Position numbers and translations under genes: made by a program
Part shown: positions 1 through 10,633 of the stretch, in pieces
How the letters are laid out: every line of letters begins with the position of its first letter
Numbering within the stretch: position 1 is the first letter of the stretch
DNA from: Stenogyne calaminthoides
Lineage: Eukaryota > Streptophyta > Magnoliopsida > Lamiales > Lamiaceae
DNA: 64,000 nt
Direction: 5' to 3'
Assembly: GCA_037126765.1 (NCBI GenBank)
Contig: JBBCBC010000012.1
Span: 8,990,001-9,054,000 of the forward strand
The notes under the pieces: generated by a model
Told to the model about the DNA's origin: nothing
Seen by the model: the letters and a program-made list of their open reading frames with translations, nothing else
Databases searched by the model: none

Positions 1-1550
1 GCAGCGGTCCGAGCAGAAGAAAGAGACCGCTCAGAGTGGAGCTGCTGAGACTCCGCCTCCGAAAGCCAAAACTGCCGCTCAGGGGCGAGGTCAGAAAAGG
101 GTGGCCACCGAGGCACAAACGTCCAGGGGGAGTTCTCCGAAATAGATCCGAGCATCTGTGGATATGGATATGCTTCGGAACTCCCCGAGTGGGAAAATGG
201 TGCTTTCGGGTTCCGCAGGGAACCCAGATACAATCGTTGAGATCACTCAACATCAGAACCGCGAGGCCGATGATCGCACCTTCCTAGGCTGGAGCCCGAA
301 TTTCTGCCGACGGTAAATTTCTCCTTTTCAATAACTTCCTTTGTTTGTCTTTGAACAAACTCATACTCATGCATGATTACCTCGCAGATACAAGCTGGAT
401 GATGGGGTTTTTTGAAGGGAGGCAACTCATAACTATCTGTGGCCGCGAGCTCCTGCTGCCAATGATGCACAACCTTCCTACCTTTGGCAGATCGCAGACA
501 ATGCCCCGAAGTCCTGGACTTTGGATCTGCATGAAGAGGCCCAGACCCAGCACTTCTCCGAGAACCTGACCTCGGGGATTACTCACATGTGCCGATCCCT
601 GGCCTTCATTGAAAAAAGCTGGGAGCAATATAGCAGGGCGAAACTTCAGGCACAGAAGGCCGAGGCAGCCTGTGTGACGATGAGGACAGATTTGGAGAGG
701 TCGACCAAGGATCGGGAGACCGCCATCAATGCTAAGGTTGTCGCCGAGAAGAAACTGGAGGAGGGAACTCAGGAGCGGGATGATATGGGAAAGAAGATCC
801 ACAGATGAAGAAAGATCTTGATCTTCGGGACAAGAAATTGAAAGAGTGCATGGACAAGTTGTCCGAGATGGAGGACAGGTGTCGTCGGTTGGAAGCCGAG
901 GTTCATGATCATCCCATCAACATCAAACTGGAATGCCACCATGCCTCCAACATGGCATACATTCATTCCTTTTCCAATGTTGTCTGAGCCTGCCATCGAG
1001 CTGGCGACCTCGAAGGGGCCCGAGCGGCGATGAAAGAGTTGCTCGTTGCTTATATGCGCAACAATCCCGTCGGGAAGAAAGAAGATATCCCCATCAAGGA
1101 CCTTGCCGCCTACGGTGTTGATTTCAGCTTTCTTCCCCCAAGTGCCAATTTCTATGATCCCAAGGAGCTTCTCGGGTTGCTGATAAAGAGAGGGGGAAGG
1201 ACAGGATGGGGGCGATGGCGAGGTCGTTGGTGGGGGCAGTGTTGGTGAAGAAGATGGGGATGGTGCAGGGAATCAGGCTGGCGTTGAGATTCCCGAGGTC
1301 GAGCGAAATGTGTCGATTAACCCTACTGAGGGGACCTCGGATGCTCCGCCGAGCTGATTTCCTGGATGGTTTTTCTGCGGCAGTATGTCATTTGCCTTCG
1401 GGCATTATATGTAATCGCCCTTCGGGGTTTTCCAATCAAGTTGTTCGGTTGCCCTTCGGGGTGAGTAAGTGTTTTTCCTGCCTTCGGGCGTTTATCAATG
1501 AAATCGATGTTGCTCTTTATTTTTATCTTTCTCGCTTCTTCTTTTGAATG
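1..1550 (+). pseudogene. Antisense coiled-coil ORF of a Ty3/gypsy (Tat-type) element, degenerate
   Basis: Several open segments lie in different plus-strand frames (about 36-287, 521-808, 805-987, 1030-1248). They read like one protein broken by frameshifts. The part from 521 to 920 is rich in Glu, Lys, Arg and Leu with heptad-like spacing, which suggests a long coiled coil. It ends in a segment with the phrase VDFSFLPPSANFYDPKELL near 1,110-1,180. The orientation is opposite to the pol genes at 2,400-5,246, and the position is on the 3' side of the integrase. Known Tat-lineage retrotransposons (Ogre, Grande, Retand types) often carry an extra antisense ORF here; assigning this ORF to that class is inference. 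The left end runs off the window. The function is unknown. Confidence 0.55.
1390..1492. repeat. Cluster of four CCTTCGGG mini-hairpins
   Basis: The 8-mer CCTTCGGG occurs at 1395, 1419, 1453 and 1481. Each copy is a small inverted repeat with a TTCG loop, for example TGCC-TTCG-GGCA at the first site. If transcribed from the plus strand they would fold as cUUCGg tetraloops. They sit just after the antisense ORF, in the 3' non-coding part of the gypsy element. Confidence 0.5.
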
Positions 1551-1671
1551 CTTGTTTATTTTTACCAACACTTTGACGTCGGTAACTTCGTGTATCTGGA
1601 AATCTGGGTAATAAAACATGGTGAAAGATCTGATATTTGGTAATTGTTGCGACCTGATTGTCGACTTAGAT

Positions 1672-1957
1672 AGGCCATGCAACCGAGGTCTTCTTATAGG
1701 TGGTATTCGACTTGATTGCCTTTGGAGTTTTTAGCTTAGTCAACTTTGATAAGGCATGCGACCGAGGTCGTCTTATAGATGGTATGCGACCTGATTGCCT
1801 TTGGAGTTTTTGGCTTAGTCGACTTTGATAAGGCATGCGACCGAGGTCATCTTATAGATGGTATGCGACCTAATTGCCTTTGGAGTTTTTGGCTTAGTCG
1901 ACTTTGATAAGGCATGCGACCGAAGTCGTCTTATAGATGGTATGCGACCTGATTTCC
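1672..1957. repeat. 79-bp tandem repeat, about 3.6 copies
   Basis: The phrase AAGGCATGCGACCGA recurs at 1751, 1830 and 1909, with a diverged first copy at about 1672. This gives a constant 79-bp period. Each unit also holds GGTATGCGACCTGATT and TTTGGAGTTTTTGGCTTAGT. The array lies between the integrase and the antisense ORF, where Tat-type elements often carry tandem repeats. Confidence 0.85.
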
Positions 1958-2399
1958 TTTCTAAAGACTTTGGACAAGTAATTTTTGTTGGGGTGACTCC
2001 CATGGGAGGTTACCTCTCTATCCCCCTGTCCCTAGTCTTTAGAAAAAAAATTTCTAAATGTTATACTTATCTTTTTCCATTTGCGAACCTATCTTTGACC
2101 GAACTCGATAGAGGTCGGAGACCAGTCCCCCAAGTTCGTGAATGCGAAATTTGTGAAAAATTGCGATAAATTTCAACTCGTAGAGAATTATAACAAACTT
2201 GATTTTATTTCTAACTTTGCCAACGCTTTAGAAAAAACATGATGCATGATTGAAAATATGTAGTTACTGGTATAATTTCTTCAGGTAAGTCGCATTCCAT
2301 AGGTACATCGCGGGAATGCCCTTCATGTCTTTGAGCTCATAAGCCCCATTTGGTAGGCATTTCGAGATTTTCATTGGACCTTAACAGGTCAGGCCAAAC
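1958..2399. other. Non-coding 3' spacer of the gypsy element
   Basis: No convincing coding frame. The stretch is AT-rich between the 79-bp repeats and the end of the integrase. Confidence 0.5.
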
Positions 2400-3664
2400 A
2401 CTCATTTTTAGACTTCAAGGATTTTTCTTAAGACGAGGTCACCAACTCTAAATCTTCGGATTTTTGCTTTTGAGTTGTAGTATTTCTCCGACTTCTGTTT
2501 GTAACTCGCTTTTTTCAGGTTGGCTTCTAGTCTTCTTTCTTCGAAGAGGTCGAGGCTGAGGGATATGGCATGATCGTTGTCCTCCGTGATAGCCTGCAAT
2601 GTCTGGTGACTTCTGATGATGACTTCGGCTGGTATGACTACCTCCGTCCTGAATGCTAAAGCGAAAGGTATTTCGCCCGTTGAGTTTCAAAATGTGGTTC
2701 GGTATGAACACAAGATGCTAGGGAGTTTGAAAGCCCATAGTCCCTTTGACTCAATGAGTTGAGTCTTCAGAGTGTGTTTGATTATCTTGTTCACGGCTTC
2801 AACTTGTCCATTGGACTGAGGGTGATAGGGAGTAGAGAACAACTTCACGATTTCCATTTCGCGAAAAAGGCATTGATCTCAAAACCGTCGAACTGCTTTC
2901 CATTATCTGTGATAATCGCCTGCGGGAGGCCGAAACGACAGATGATGTTTTTCCAGATGAATCGAATGATCTTCTCTTGAGTGATGGTTGCTAATGGCTT
3001 TGTTTCTGCCCACTTGGTGAAGTTGTCTAACTCGACCACGGTGAACTTTGAACTGCCCGGAGCCTTTGGGAAAGGACCAATCAGGTCGATCCCCCACTTC
3101 ACGAATGACCATGGGCTGTAGATCGACGTGAGCTCCTCCGAAGATTGACGTGAGCTCCCCCACTTCGCAGAAAAGTTGGCATTGACAACACTTTTTCGCG
3201 TATGCGATCGCATCTTTCCTTAAGGATAACCAATAGTAACCCTGTCTGATTGTCTTATAGATGAGGGATTGACCTGCAGTATGATTTCCACAATCTCCTT
3301 CGTGGATTTCCTTCAAAATCATTTTGCCTTCCTCTGGCGTGATACACTTAAACAGTGGTAATGAGAAACTTCACTTGTAAAGTTGTTCGTCGATTATGGT
3401 GTATCTCGCCGCTCTCAATTGTAATCAGCGATCTGCGACCTTGTCTTCTAGTAATGTCCCTTTCTTGATGTACTCTCTGATTTCAGTTATCCAATTATCT
3501 TCCGGGGTCGCGATCTGAAAAATTTCCCTATGAGTGTTTGACGGATTCGCTTGATTCGTCCAAGTTACTTCCTTTATGTCGATGGCGATGTGACCTGCTG
3601 AGGGGGTGTTGAGTTTGGTAACTGCTATGTTGTCCATATCCGCGGCACCTTCCGATGTGGCCAA
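2400..3664 (-). pseudogene. Ty3/gypsy integrase, frameshifted
   Basis: Read on the minus strand, 3,664 to 3,425 is the linker after the second RNase H (it contains ATSEGAADMDN). Next comes the HHCC zinc region at about 3,322-3,180 (HEGDCGNHTAGQSL and KKCCQCQ). The integrase core follows, with WGIDLIGPFPKAPGSSKFT carrying the first Asp, ITDNGKQFD carrying the second, and a downstream segment with the expected Glu. The tail at 2,599-2,408 ends RRFRVGDLVLRKILEV, typical of a gypsy integrase C-terminus. The frame changes several times, notably near 2,850 and 3,150, so no intact protein can be made. In an active element this enzyme inserts the cDNA into host DNA. Confidence 0.85.
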
Positions 3665-3721
3665 GCGAGTTAAAGCATCTTCCTGTGTGTTTTCTGCTCG
3701 AGGTATCAGCTTTATTTACAC

Positions 3722-4250
3722 TTATTCAAATTTCTCAATGAGGGTCTTTGATATATGCTGGTACTTCGCCATCTGCTCGCCCCGTGCTTCATACTCTCTT
3801 GACATCTGGCATACGTCTAGCTGAGAATTGATGTAGACTTTTAACTTTCGTACACCGATGGCCATGGCCATTTTCAGACCATTTATCAGGGCCTCATACT
3901 CTGCTTTATTATTGCTGGCGTGAAAATCAAAACTTATAGTCGTGGTAAAGGATTGTTGCCCGGGACTAAATATGACCACTCCAGCCCCTGCTCGGGTTCT
4001 CATTGAGGAGCTATCAACGTGCAGTGTCCAAGGAACGTCGGCTGCCTCCGAAGTCTTCTCTGGAAAGGTGACTCGGTAAGGAAATGGGCGAGGACCTGAG
4101 CCTTGATCGCAGCTCGGGGCGCGAAGGTGATTCTAAACTTTCTTAACTCAATGGACCACTTCAACAATCGCCCGGCTGTATAAGGTCAGTGCAAAACTTG
4201 TCTTAGTGGCATGGTAGTAAGGACTTCTATCTGGTGGTCGAAAAAGTACT
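3722..4250 (-). pseudogene. Second (plant-acquired) RNase H domain of the gypsy element
   Basis: The segment at 4,003-3,722 (minus) contains GAGVVIFSPGQQ, NNKAEYEALINGLKMA and INSQLDVCQMSREYEARG. These are the hallmarks of the type I RNase H found next to integrase in Tat and Athila-type gypsy elements. It is separate from the ordinary RNase H at 4,252-4,760, so the element has two RNase H domains. From family knowledge, the extra domain was acquired in the Tat lineage. The catalytic Glu is present in AEYEAL. Where DSQL is expected the sequence reads NSQL, so the Asp looks lost. Confidence 0.8.
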
Positions 4251-4251
4251 G

Positions 4252-4760
4252 TCACAATTTTCGGACACTCATGACTAAGGCGTAGGCGAGCTTCTCAAGT
4301 GGTGGATACTTGAGCTCGACATCTTTCAAGGTTTGACTGATGAAGTATATGGGTAAATGGTACTGACCTTCTGCTCGGACCAATATTGCGCTGAGAGCGG
4401 ACTCCGAGGCCGCCAAGTATAAAAAAATCTTCTCGCCGGGAATGGGTTTTGCTAAGATTTGGGTGTCGGAGAGATATTCCTTGAGTTTCAAAAATGCTGC
4501 TTGGAACTGTGGGGTCCATGAGAACCTTCCTTTTTTCATGGCTTTGAAGAAAGGCTTGCATTTATGCCCCCATTCTGGACACGAATCTGTTCAAGGCTGC
4601 GAGACATCCAGTCAACCTTTGGACTTCATTGATGTTGCGAGGAGGATTCATGTCCATGATGACTTTGATCTTTGATGGATTGGCTTCAACACCTCGCTGG
4701 CTGATGATGTGACCTAAGAACTTGCCCTAACCGACTCCGAAACTGCCCTTCTTTGGGTTT
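4252..4760 (-). pseudogene. Ty3/gypsy RNase H and connection domain
   Basis: On the minus strand, the connection begins near 4,750 and enters an RNase H domain with FSWTPQFQAAFLKLKEYLS, YLAASESALSAILVRAEG and YFISQTLKDVELKYPPLEKL. These match the standard gypsy RNase H that degrades the RNA strand of the hybrid. A frameshift separates it from the RT at 4,770-5,246. The motif YLAASE occupies the position of the usual YLAVSE. Confidence 0.85.
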
Positions 4761-4769
4761 AACTGCATG

Positions 4770-5246
4770 TTATTCTTTCTTAAGATATCGAAAGTCCGGG
4801 CGAGGTAACCCAGATGATCTTCTTTCCTTTAGCTTTTTACCACGATATCGTCGATATATACTTCCATGGTTTTTTCCTATTTCGTCAGCTAACATTCGAT
4901 TCACTAGACGCTGGTAGGTCGCCCCTGTATTCTTCAATCCAAAAGGCATCCTCTTCCAACAATACACGTTCTTCTCTGTCAGAAAAGACGTGTGTTGCTG
5001 ATCGTCTTTGTTCATGGAGATATGATGGTACCCGACGAAGGCATCCATAAAGGTCATTATCTCATGCCCAGCAGTGCTGTCCACGAGGTGATCGATGTGA
5101 GGCATAGGAAAATGATCCTTCGGGCATGCTTCATTGAGGTCGGTTTAGTCGATACAACGATGCCAAGAGTTGTTTGCTTTTTTTACTAAGACCGCGTTGG
5201 CCACTCATTGCGGATGGTCCGCTTGCTCAATTAACTTGTTATCCAA
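4770..5246 (-). pseudogene. Ty3/gypsy reverse transcriptase, 5' part missing
   Basis: The minus strand shows RT phrases HIDHLVDSTAGHEIMTFMDA, YHHISMNKDDQQHTSF and KRMPFGLKNTGATYQRLVN. An earlier piece reads NKLIEQADHP at about 5,215-5,245. The catalytic region downstream of the last motif is frameshifted. The RT is cut at 5,246 by the copia-1 element, and its upstream protease and gag continue at 12,476. About 70-100 residues that normally join the two halves are missing, so insertion was accompanied or followed by a deletion. Confidence 0.85.
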
Positions 5247-5940
5247 TAGCTTATCTATATAGAAATTTTCGAAAAATGGGAAATATAATGGGCAAGAAAG
5301 ATTTTCTTGATTTTCTTGGAAAGATATTATGGAAGATATGTATTTCTTAAAATACAAGAATATCTCATAAATTCAAGAAGATCCAAATCTTGGAATCTTG
5401 TACATGTTATTTTCGAAAAATCCATATTATAGAGGAGGTGGGATTTTTGTGGAATATTTTAATTATGGAAAAAAGAATATAAGGGATATATTCAAGATTT
5501 CTTGGTGACCAAGAAAAGTCTTTTCCCACATTGATATTTCACTAAAAATTTCGACCCCCCCTCTCCTATAAATAGGGGATGATTAGTTCATTCCCAAGTA
5601 CAATTCCATGTGCTGGAAAAATTAGCAAATCCACAAAGGTGGTGCAACAAAGTTTATTTTTTCCTTTTGTTAATTGTTCGACAAGTGTCCTTCCACCGGA
5701 TAGTTGAGCAAGGGCTAAGGGAATACTTGGGAAGTCCTTTTGGTTAGTCCATCCGACCGAAGCCACTGCCATCCCGAGAGGTACGTTCACGTAAACCCGT
5801 AGATTCCGCATGCGTAGGTTTTACGTGGATTTTATATGCATGATATGTTGTTGCAATTATTATTTGAATTAATATAGGATTAATTCATGCTAGTAATAAT
5901 TAAAGAATTAAATTTGTATTTATATATTCACCCCGAATAT
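5247..5940 (+). repeat. Truncated 5' LTR of copia-1 copy 1
   Basis: The stretch matches the last part of the LTR at 10,634-12,475, beginning at AGCTTATCTATATAG and ending at CACCCCGAATA. It keeps a TATA box (TATAAATA at 5,567-5,574). The first 1.1 kb and the last about 30 bp of the LTR are absent. Confidence 0.9.
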
Positions 5941-7320
5941 TCACCCCGGATCGGGAACGAAGAGACGAAGAATTAAAGGACGAAAATCCGTAACCAGCGA
6001 GAAGGGCGGCGGCGCGGCTACCGGCACGCATGGGCGTAGGCGCAGGTCGGGCGGGGCCGAAGGCCTTGACGCACTTTCTCCTCGCGATGGGGCGGATGGG
6101 CGGGATACTTGCGTATGGCGCCAAGGATACGCTGGCACCGCCGAGGACACGGGCGTAGGGCGAGGGTGAGGCGGAGGCGGGCGAAGCGCCAGTGATGATG
6201 CGGATGCGCGCTGCCGCCGCTAAGATCCGGGCTGCTGCCGACACCTCTCGCCGAGGCGCAAGTTGAGGCACCGGGCGGGCATAGCCTACCGGCGCGCCGA
6301 AATCGCCGAGGGTCGCCCTGTGCCATGGCCGGCCGGATGCGGCTGCATCCTCGGCCGCGAGTCGCTTGGTGTGGCGGTTCGATCGAAGTTTTTTTTCGAG
6401 ACTTAACGAGTGTGAGAAATTGCGGACGTTGTTTTCTTCAAGAGCAAGCCAAGAAAAATCAAACCATGACAATTGGATAATTTGTGCCCAATATGTTTAT
6501 TTTTTTTTGCTTTTGCTTGATTTATTTGTGCTATCTTATGTCGCTTTATTTAATTTTGTTTAAATGTGTTTGCATGAGGGTAGCCAAATGGAAAAATCTC
6601 ACCTTCAAAATTACTAAGTATGTTTAAATAATTAATTGACAATTTTATTCCGGATAATAAAATTGAATTAATTTTGACCTCCATGATTTATTTATTTGTG
6701 AATTCTTTTGGAGAAATTCCCCCCACGGGACGGTCAAAAGATAGCTTTCACATGAATGAATTCCAAACGGATGATTGTGGGTTATTACTAGTGGCGACGA
6801 TGACCCTCCCCACGAGGCTCGATCAAAGCGAAATAGTAATCTTGTATTTAATCATGGTTATTACTTAGGTATAAAATTGATATGCATATACTTCCCCGAA
6901 GTCCCTGTCAATTTTATATTGGTCAAGTGGGAGCCAACTATTAATCTGGATATTAAAGGTTTGTAACTCGTTCTTGTTTGTAACTCGCTTGAATGTGTTT
7001 AAATAATGACCCACCCCACGCCAAACTTATTTAAACTGTTTTTGAGTTGTTGGGTCGATCATGTCCATATTTTTTTGAGATTTTAATATGATGCATGTGA
7101 TCGAACCTTGTGATATACTTGTGTTATTGCATATAGTTGTTTATTTCAGTTCAACATGTCGTTACCTTTTAATCCACTGTTATTATACTTAAAGTCAATA
7201 CAATATGTTTGGAAACTATATTGATTGGAAACGAAAAATTATTCTAACTGCACAAAAGCACAAGTGGATTCTTGACACACCAAAAAATCAGATGAGCCAA
7301 CTGACGAGTTAAAACATGCG
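5941..7320 (+). other. Leader region of copia-1 copy 1, with a GC-rich block
   Basis: The block 5,941-6,370 is far richer in G and C than its surroundings and has no strong plus-strand ORF. The 190-residue minus-strand ORF at 5,900-6,472 is rich in Ala, Arg and Pro and is probably a by-product of the base composition. From 6,400 to 7,320 the sequence is AT-rich and untranslated. The tRNA primer site expected right after the 5' LTR is not visible. Confidence 0.4.
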
Positions 7321-7810
7321 GGACTCGTCAGATCACCTTGCGAGAGATGTCATCGCTGAAAAAGGTGGAGGGCAAACCCGTAAGGGATTACGTCCTCAAA
7401 ATAGATGGCCCATCTGAACAAACTTGAGATTCTGAGTGCAGATTATGATCTGGAGACTCAGATGAATTTGGTACTTCACTCTCTGCCCAAAAAGTTTTTG
7501 AGCATTTTGGCCTCGCTAACTAATTTGTTGCAAGCTTTTGGTCTCGGCAGAAATGACGATGAGGGACCAAACTCAAGCTTTGACGGCAAGTGGTCCGTCT
7601 TCATCTTCTAGGCCAAGGGTAGGCAAGATAAAGAAGAGGACTAAAGGCCATAAGCAATAAAACTCAACTGTTGCCAAGGGCAATGGTAAGATGAGGAATG
7701 CTTGTTGTGTCAAGGAAAATCCAAAGAGGAAGTGCTTAAGATGCGGTAAGAGAGGAAAGTGGAGGTTTTGCCTGTTCCAACCCCAAAAGGGGCGGAAAGA
7801 AAGGTAATTC
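7321..7810 (+). pseudogene. copia gag remnant (copia-1 copy 1)
   Basis: Recognisable phrases are KKVEGKPVRDYVLKIDG near 7,355 and NKLEILSADYDLETQMNLVL at 7,411-7,480, followed by SLPKKFLSILASL. These are typical of copia gag (UBN2-type). A degenerate zinc knuckle follows near 7,735-7,780 (CLRCGKRGKW), lacking the full CCHC spacing. Frames change and stops intervene. Confidence 0.8.
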
Positions 7811-7854
7811 TCACGCACTAGTTGTTGAAACTTGTTTAGCGGCGTATACTTCTC

Positions 7855-8240
7855 ATTCGTGGGTGGTTGATACGAGATCCACTAATCATGTTGGCTTCAC
7901 GGGTTCTAAATGATCCGGCAACTTAGTGGGAGTGAGATCCTCATCACACTGGGCAACGTTACGAAAGTAGAAGACATTGCAATGCTACGTAAGTGGCAGA
8001 TATTGCAATGCTACGATAGTAACGATTATTGCAATACTACGCAAGTAGCAGACATTGCAATGCTACATGAGTAGCAGTTAAAGCAGTGGGAGAAGTGCAC
8101 CTATCTTTTGAAGATAAAGTTTTTTTTTTAGATTATCTTTATGTTCCCAGTTTTAGAAAGAATTCACTTTCAGTTTCTAAAATTCGATTAAAGGACACTA
8201 AGTTTCTTCTAATAAGAATGACATCATTTTTTGAAATGAT
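7855..8240 (+). pseudogene. copia protease remnant with expanded repeat
   Basis: Near 7,858 the frame reads WVVDTRSTNHV, where copia proteases have a D[ST]G active site; the Gly is replaced by Arg. A tandem repeat (7,963-8,075) follows in place of normal protease sequence. No functional protease is possible. Confidence 0.65.
7963..8075. repeat. 32-33-bp tandem repeat in the copia protease region
   Basis: The phrase ATTGCAATGCTACG or a near variant recurs about every 32-33 bp, followed by a variable (T/C)AAGTAGCAGA-like piece. There are three to four copies. It probably grew from a short coding motif of the protease. Confidence 0.75.
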
Positions 8241-8261
8241 GAGTGTATCTGTTACGGGACA

Positions 8262-9230
8262 TTGATGGAAAATCTCTATACAATTAACTGTGCACACCAC
8301 TCACGAAATGCATCCTATAACACATCAACTATTTCCGACAAAAGAAAGCGTGAACGAAATACTTCTTTGGCATCTAAGATTAGGTCATATAAATCCAAAG
8401 AGGATCCAAAGGTTAGTGAAAGATGGTTCACTGGAGCGTCTCCAAGTTGAATCGATTCCAACCTGCGAATCATGTTTGGAGGGTAATATGACCAAGAGGG
8501 CATTTGGAGCCAAGGGGAATGGGGCTAAAGAAGTGTTAGAGATCGTTCACATAGATGCATGTAGTCAAATGTCAACCAAAGCAAGAGGAGGTTATGAGTA
8601 ATTTTATTGATGATTACTCAAGGTACATTTTCCTTATGAAGCATGAATCTGAGACCTTTGAGAAATTCTAAGAATTTAAGGCTCAAACAGAGAATCACAA
8701 GGAAAAACGTATCAAGTCTCTACGATCTGATCGTGGAGGCGAATACCTCAGCAATGGTATTTTGAACTACTTATCTGATGAAGGGATTGTATCCAGCTCA
8801 CTGCACCCGGAACCCCTCAACAAAATGGGGTTGCAGAGCGAAGCAACAGAATTCTTTTGGAAATGGTTAGATCAATGATGAGTTATGCGAATCTTCCCGA
8901 GTCATTCTGGGGTCATACCTTGGAAACAACGACTTACATTTTGAACTTGGTGTTATCCAAATCGGTTCCCAAAACTCCCAAAGAATTGTGGACCGGGCGC
9001 AAGCCTAGTATGAGACACATGATAATTTGGGGGTGTCCGGCCTACGTGTTGGACAAGGAAGCAGGTAAGTTGGATCCTCGATCAGAATTAAGGATGTTTG
9101 TAGGATACCCCGAGGGAACAAAAGGGTGTATGTTCTATAGTCCCGAAGATCAAAAGGTGGTCATCAACACCCACTTTAGATTTTTTGGAAGAAGACTATA
9201 TGAACCAAAGAAAACCCAGAAGTGAGATTA
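8262..9230 (+). pseudogene. copia GAG-pre-integrase and integrase (copia-1 copy 1)
   Basis: The segment 8,290-8,601 has the pre-integrase zinc finger: LLWHLRLGHINPKRIQRL and the Cys pair in TCESCLEGNMTKRAF. The core follows with HIDACSQM, FIDDYSRYIF near 8,607 and LRSDRGGEY near 8,720. The segment 8,857-9,225 covers the C-terminal part (LPESFWGHTLETTTYIL, WGCPAYVLDKEAGKL, MFVGYPEGTKGCMFY). An in-frame stop lies after GGYE at 8,599-8,601 and there are further frame shifts, so the gene is dead. Confidence 0.88.
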
Positions 9231-10523
9231 CCTTAAATGAGCTTAGAGGGCAAACCTCAGTGCTAACTGTACTAGATGATATACCAAACGATACGCTTTC
9301 ACAACCGGAGCCTCGTCGTAGTGGGAGGGTTGTTAGTCAGCCCGAGAGATTCATGGGAATAGGAGAGTCCTCGGACAAGACGAATCATACCCATGGATAT
9401 ATGACGAGGCACTCCAAGATAAGGATGCAGATTCTTGGCAAACAGCAATGAAAGCCAAAATGGGTTCTATGTTTCATAATAGAGTGTGGGAGCTAGTCGA
9501 ACCACTTAATGGGGTCAAACTCATTGGATGCAAGTGGGTATATAAGAGGAAAAGAGGAATGGACAGGAAAGTTGAAACCTTTAAAGCAAGACTAGTGGCG
9601 AAAGGTTATACTCAGAAAGAAGGGATCGATTATGAAAGACTTAGGGAAAGCCCAACACATCCTTGGGATCAAGATCACTCGAGATCGCAAGAAAAGGATG
9701 ATCGGGTTATCGCAAGTTTCATACATAAACACTGTCTTGAAACGCTTCAGCATGCAAGATTCCAAGAAAGGATTCGTACCTTTCAGACTTGGAATCCATC
9801 TATCCAAGAAAATGTCCCCTAAGACGCAAAAGGAGATAGATGACATGAAAGGCATTCCGTGTGCTTCGGCTGTCGGAAAACTTTATATATGCAATGCTGT
9901 GTACGAGACTGGATATTTGCTTTGCCGTAGGCATGGTAGCAAGATATCAAAGTAACCCAGGGAAAGCGCATTGGACGACAGTTAAAAACATTCTGAAGTA
10001 TCTGAAAAGAACTCGGGATAGAATGTTGATTTATCAGTCAGATACTCCAATCCCCATCGGCTACACGGACTCGGATTTCCAATCAGATATAGATTCCAGA
10101 AATTATCTGCCTCAGTTAGTGTGTTTCCATTTGGGAAGTGTAGCCATCAAATGGACGAGTGTGAAGCCGAAATGCATCACTGACTCAACCATGGGACTCG
10201 GGTAAGTAGCTGCTTGTGAAGCAGTGAAAGAACCGATTGGGCTCTAGATCTTCTTAGTGGACTTGGATGGTGTTCTGAATTTGTCTAGCAATATCTGCTA
10301 GGGGCAGTTGCAAATTCAAGAGAACCAAGAGTCCACGAGTCAAACAAACAAATTAAAGGAAAGACATCTTATACGAGAAATCGTTAAGAGAGGAGATATA
10401 GATGTGGCAAAGATAGCGTCTGAGGACAGCCTAGTAGATCCATTCACAAAGCGTCTGCCTCTGAATACATTCGAGAGACATGTGAGTGGAATGGGTGTCA
10501 AGACCGTTGCCAATCTGCTTTGA
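9230..10523 (+). pseudogene. copia RT-RNase H with internal deletion (copia-1 copy 1)
   Basis: The RT starts normally (MGSMFHNRVWELVEPLNGVK, GCKWVYKRKRG, KARLVAKGYTQKEGIDYE at 9,448-9,632) and then jumps straight to MKDLGKAQHILGIKITRDRK. The second copy of the family (52,183-53,124) has about 450 bp between these points, including the YLDD catalytic motif, so that part is deleted here. The RNase H at 9,861-10,523 keeps YTDSDFQSDIDS and KIASEDSLVDPFTKRL but is frameshifted. Confidence 0.88.
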
Positions 10524-10633
10524 GTATAAGTGGGAGAAATTATTAGGTTCGTGTAGGTGACATTAGATGTTACGGACTACGCGAGACATGTTGTAGTATA
10601 CTTAAAAGCAGACTTTGAGTATAAGTGGGAGAT

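Noticed and set aside
2400..5246. Possible endogenous pararetrovirus
   Set aside because: Integrase, LTR and dual RNase H are present, and no movement or coat protein is seen; it is a Ty3/gypsy element.
5900..6472. 190-residue minus-strand ORF
   Set aside because: Follows GC composition, is Ala/Arg/Pro-rich, has overlapping open frames, and lies in a copia leader.
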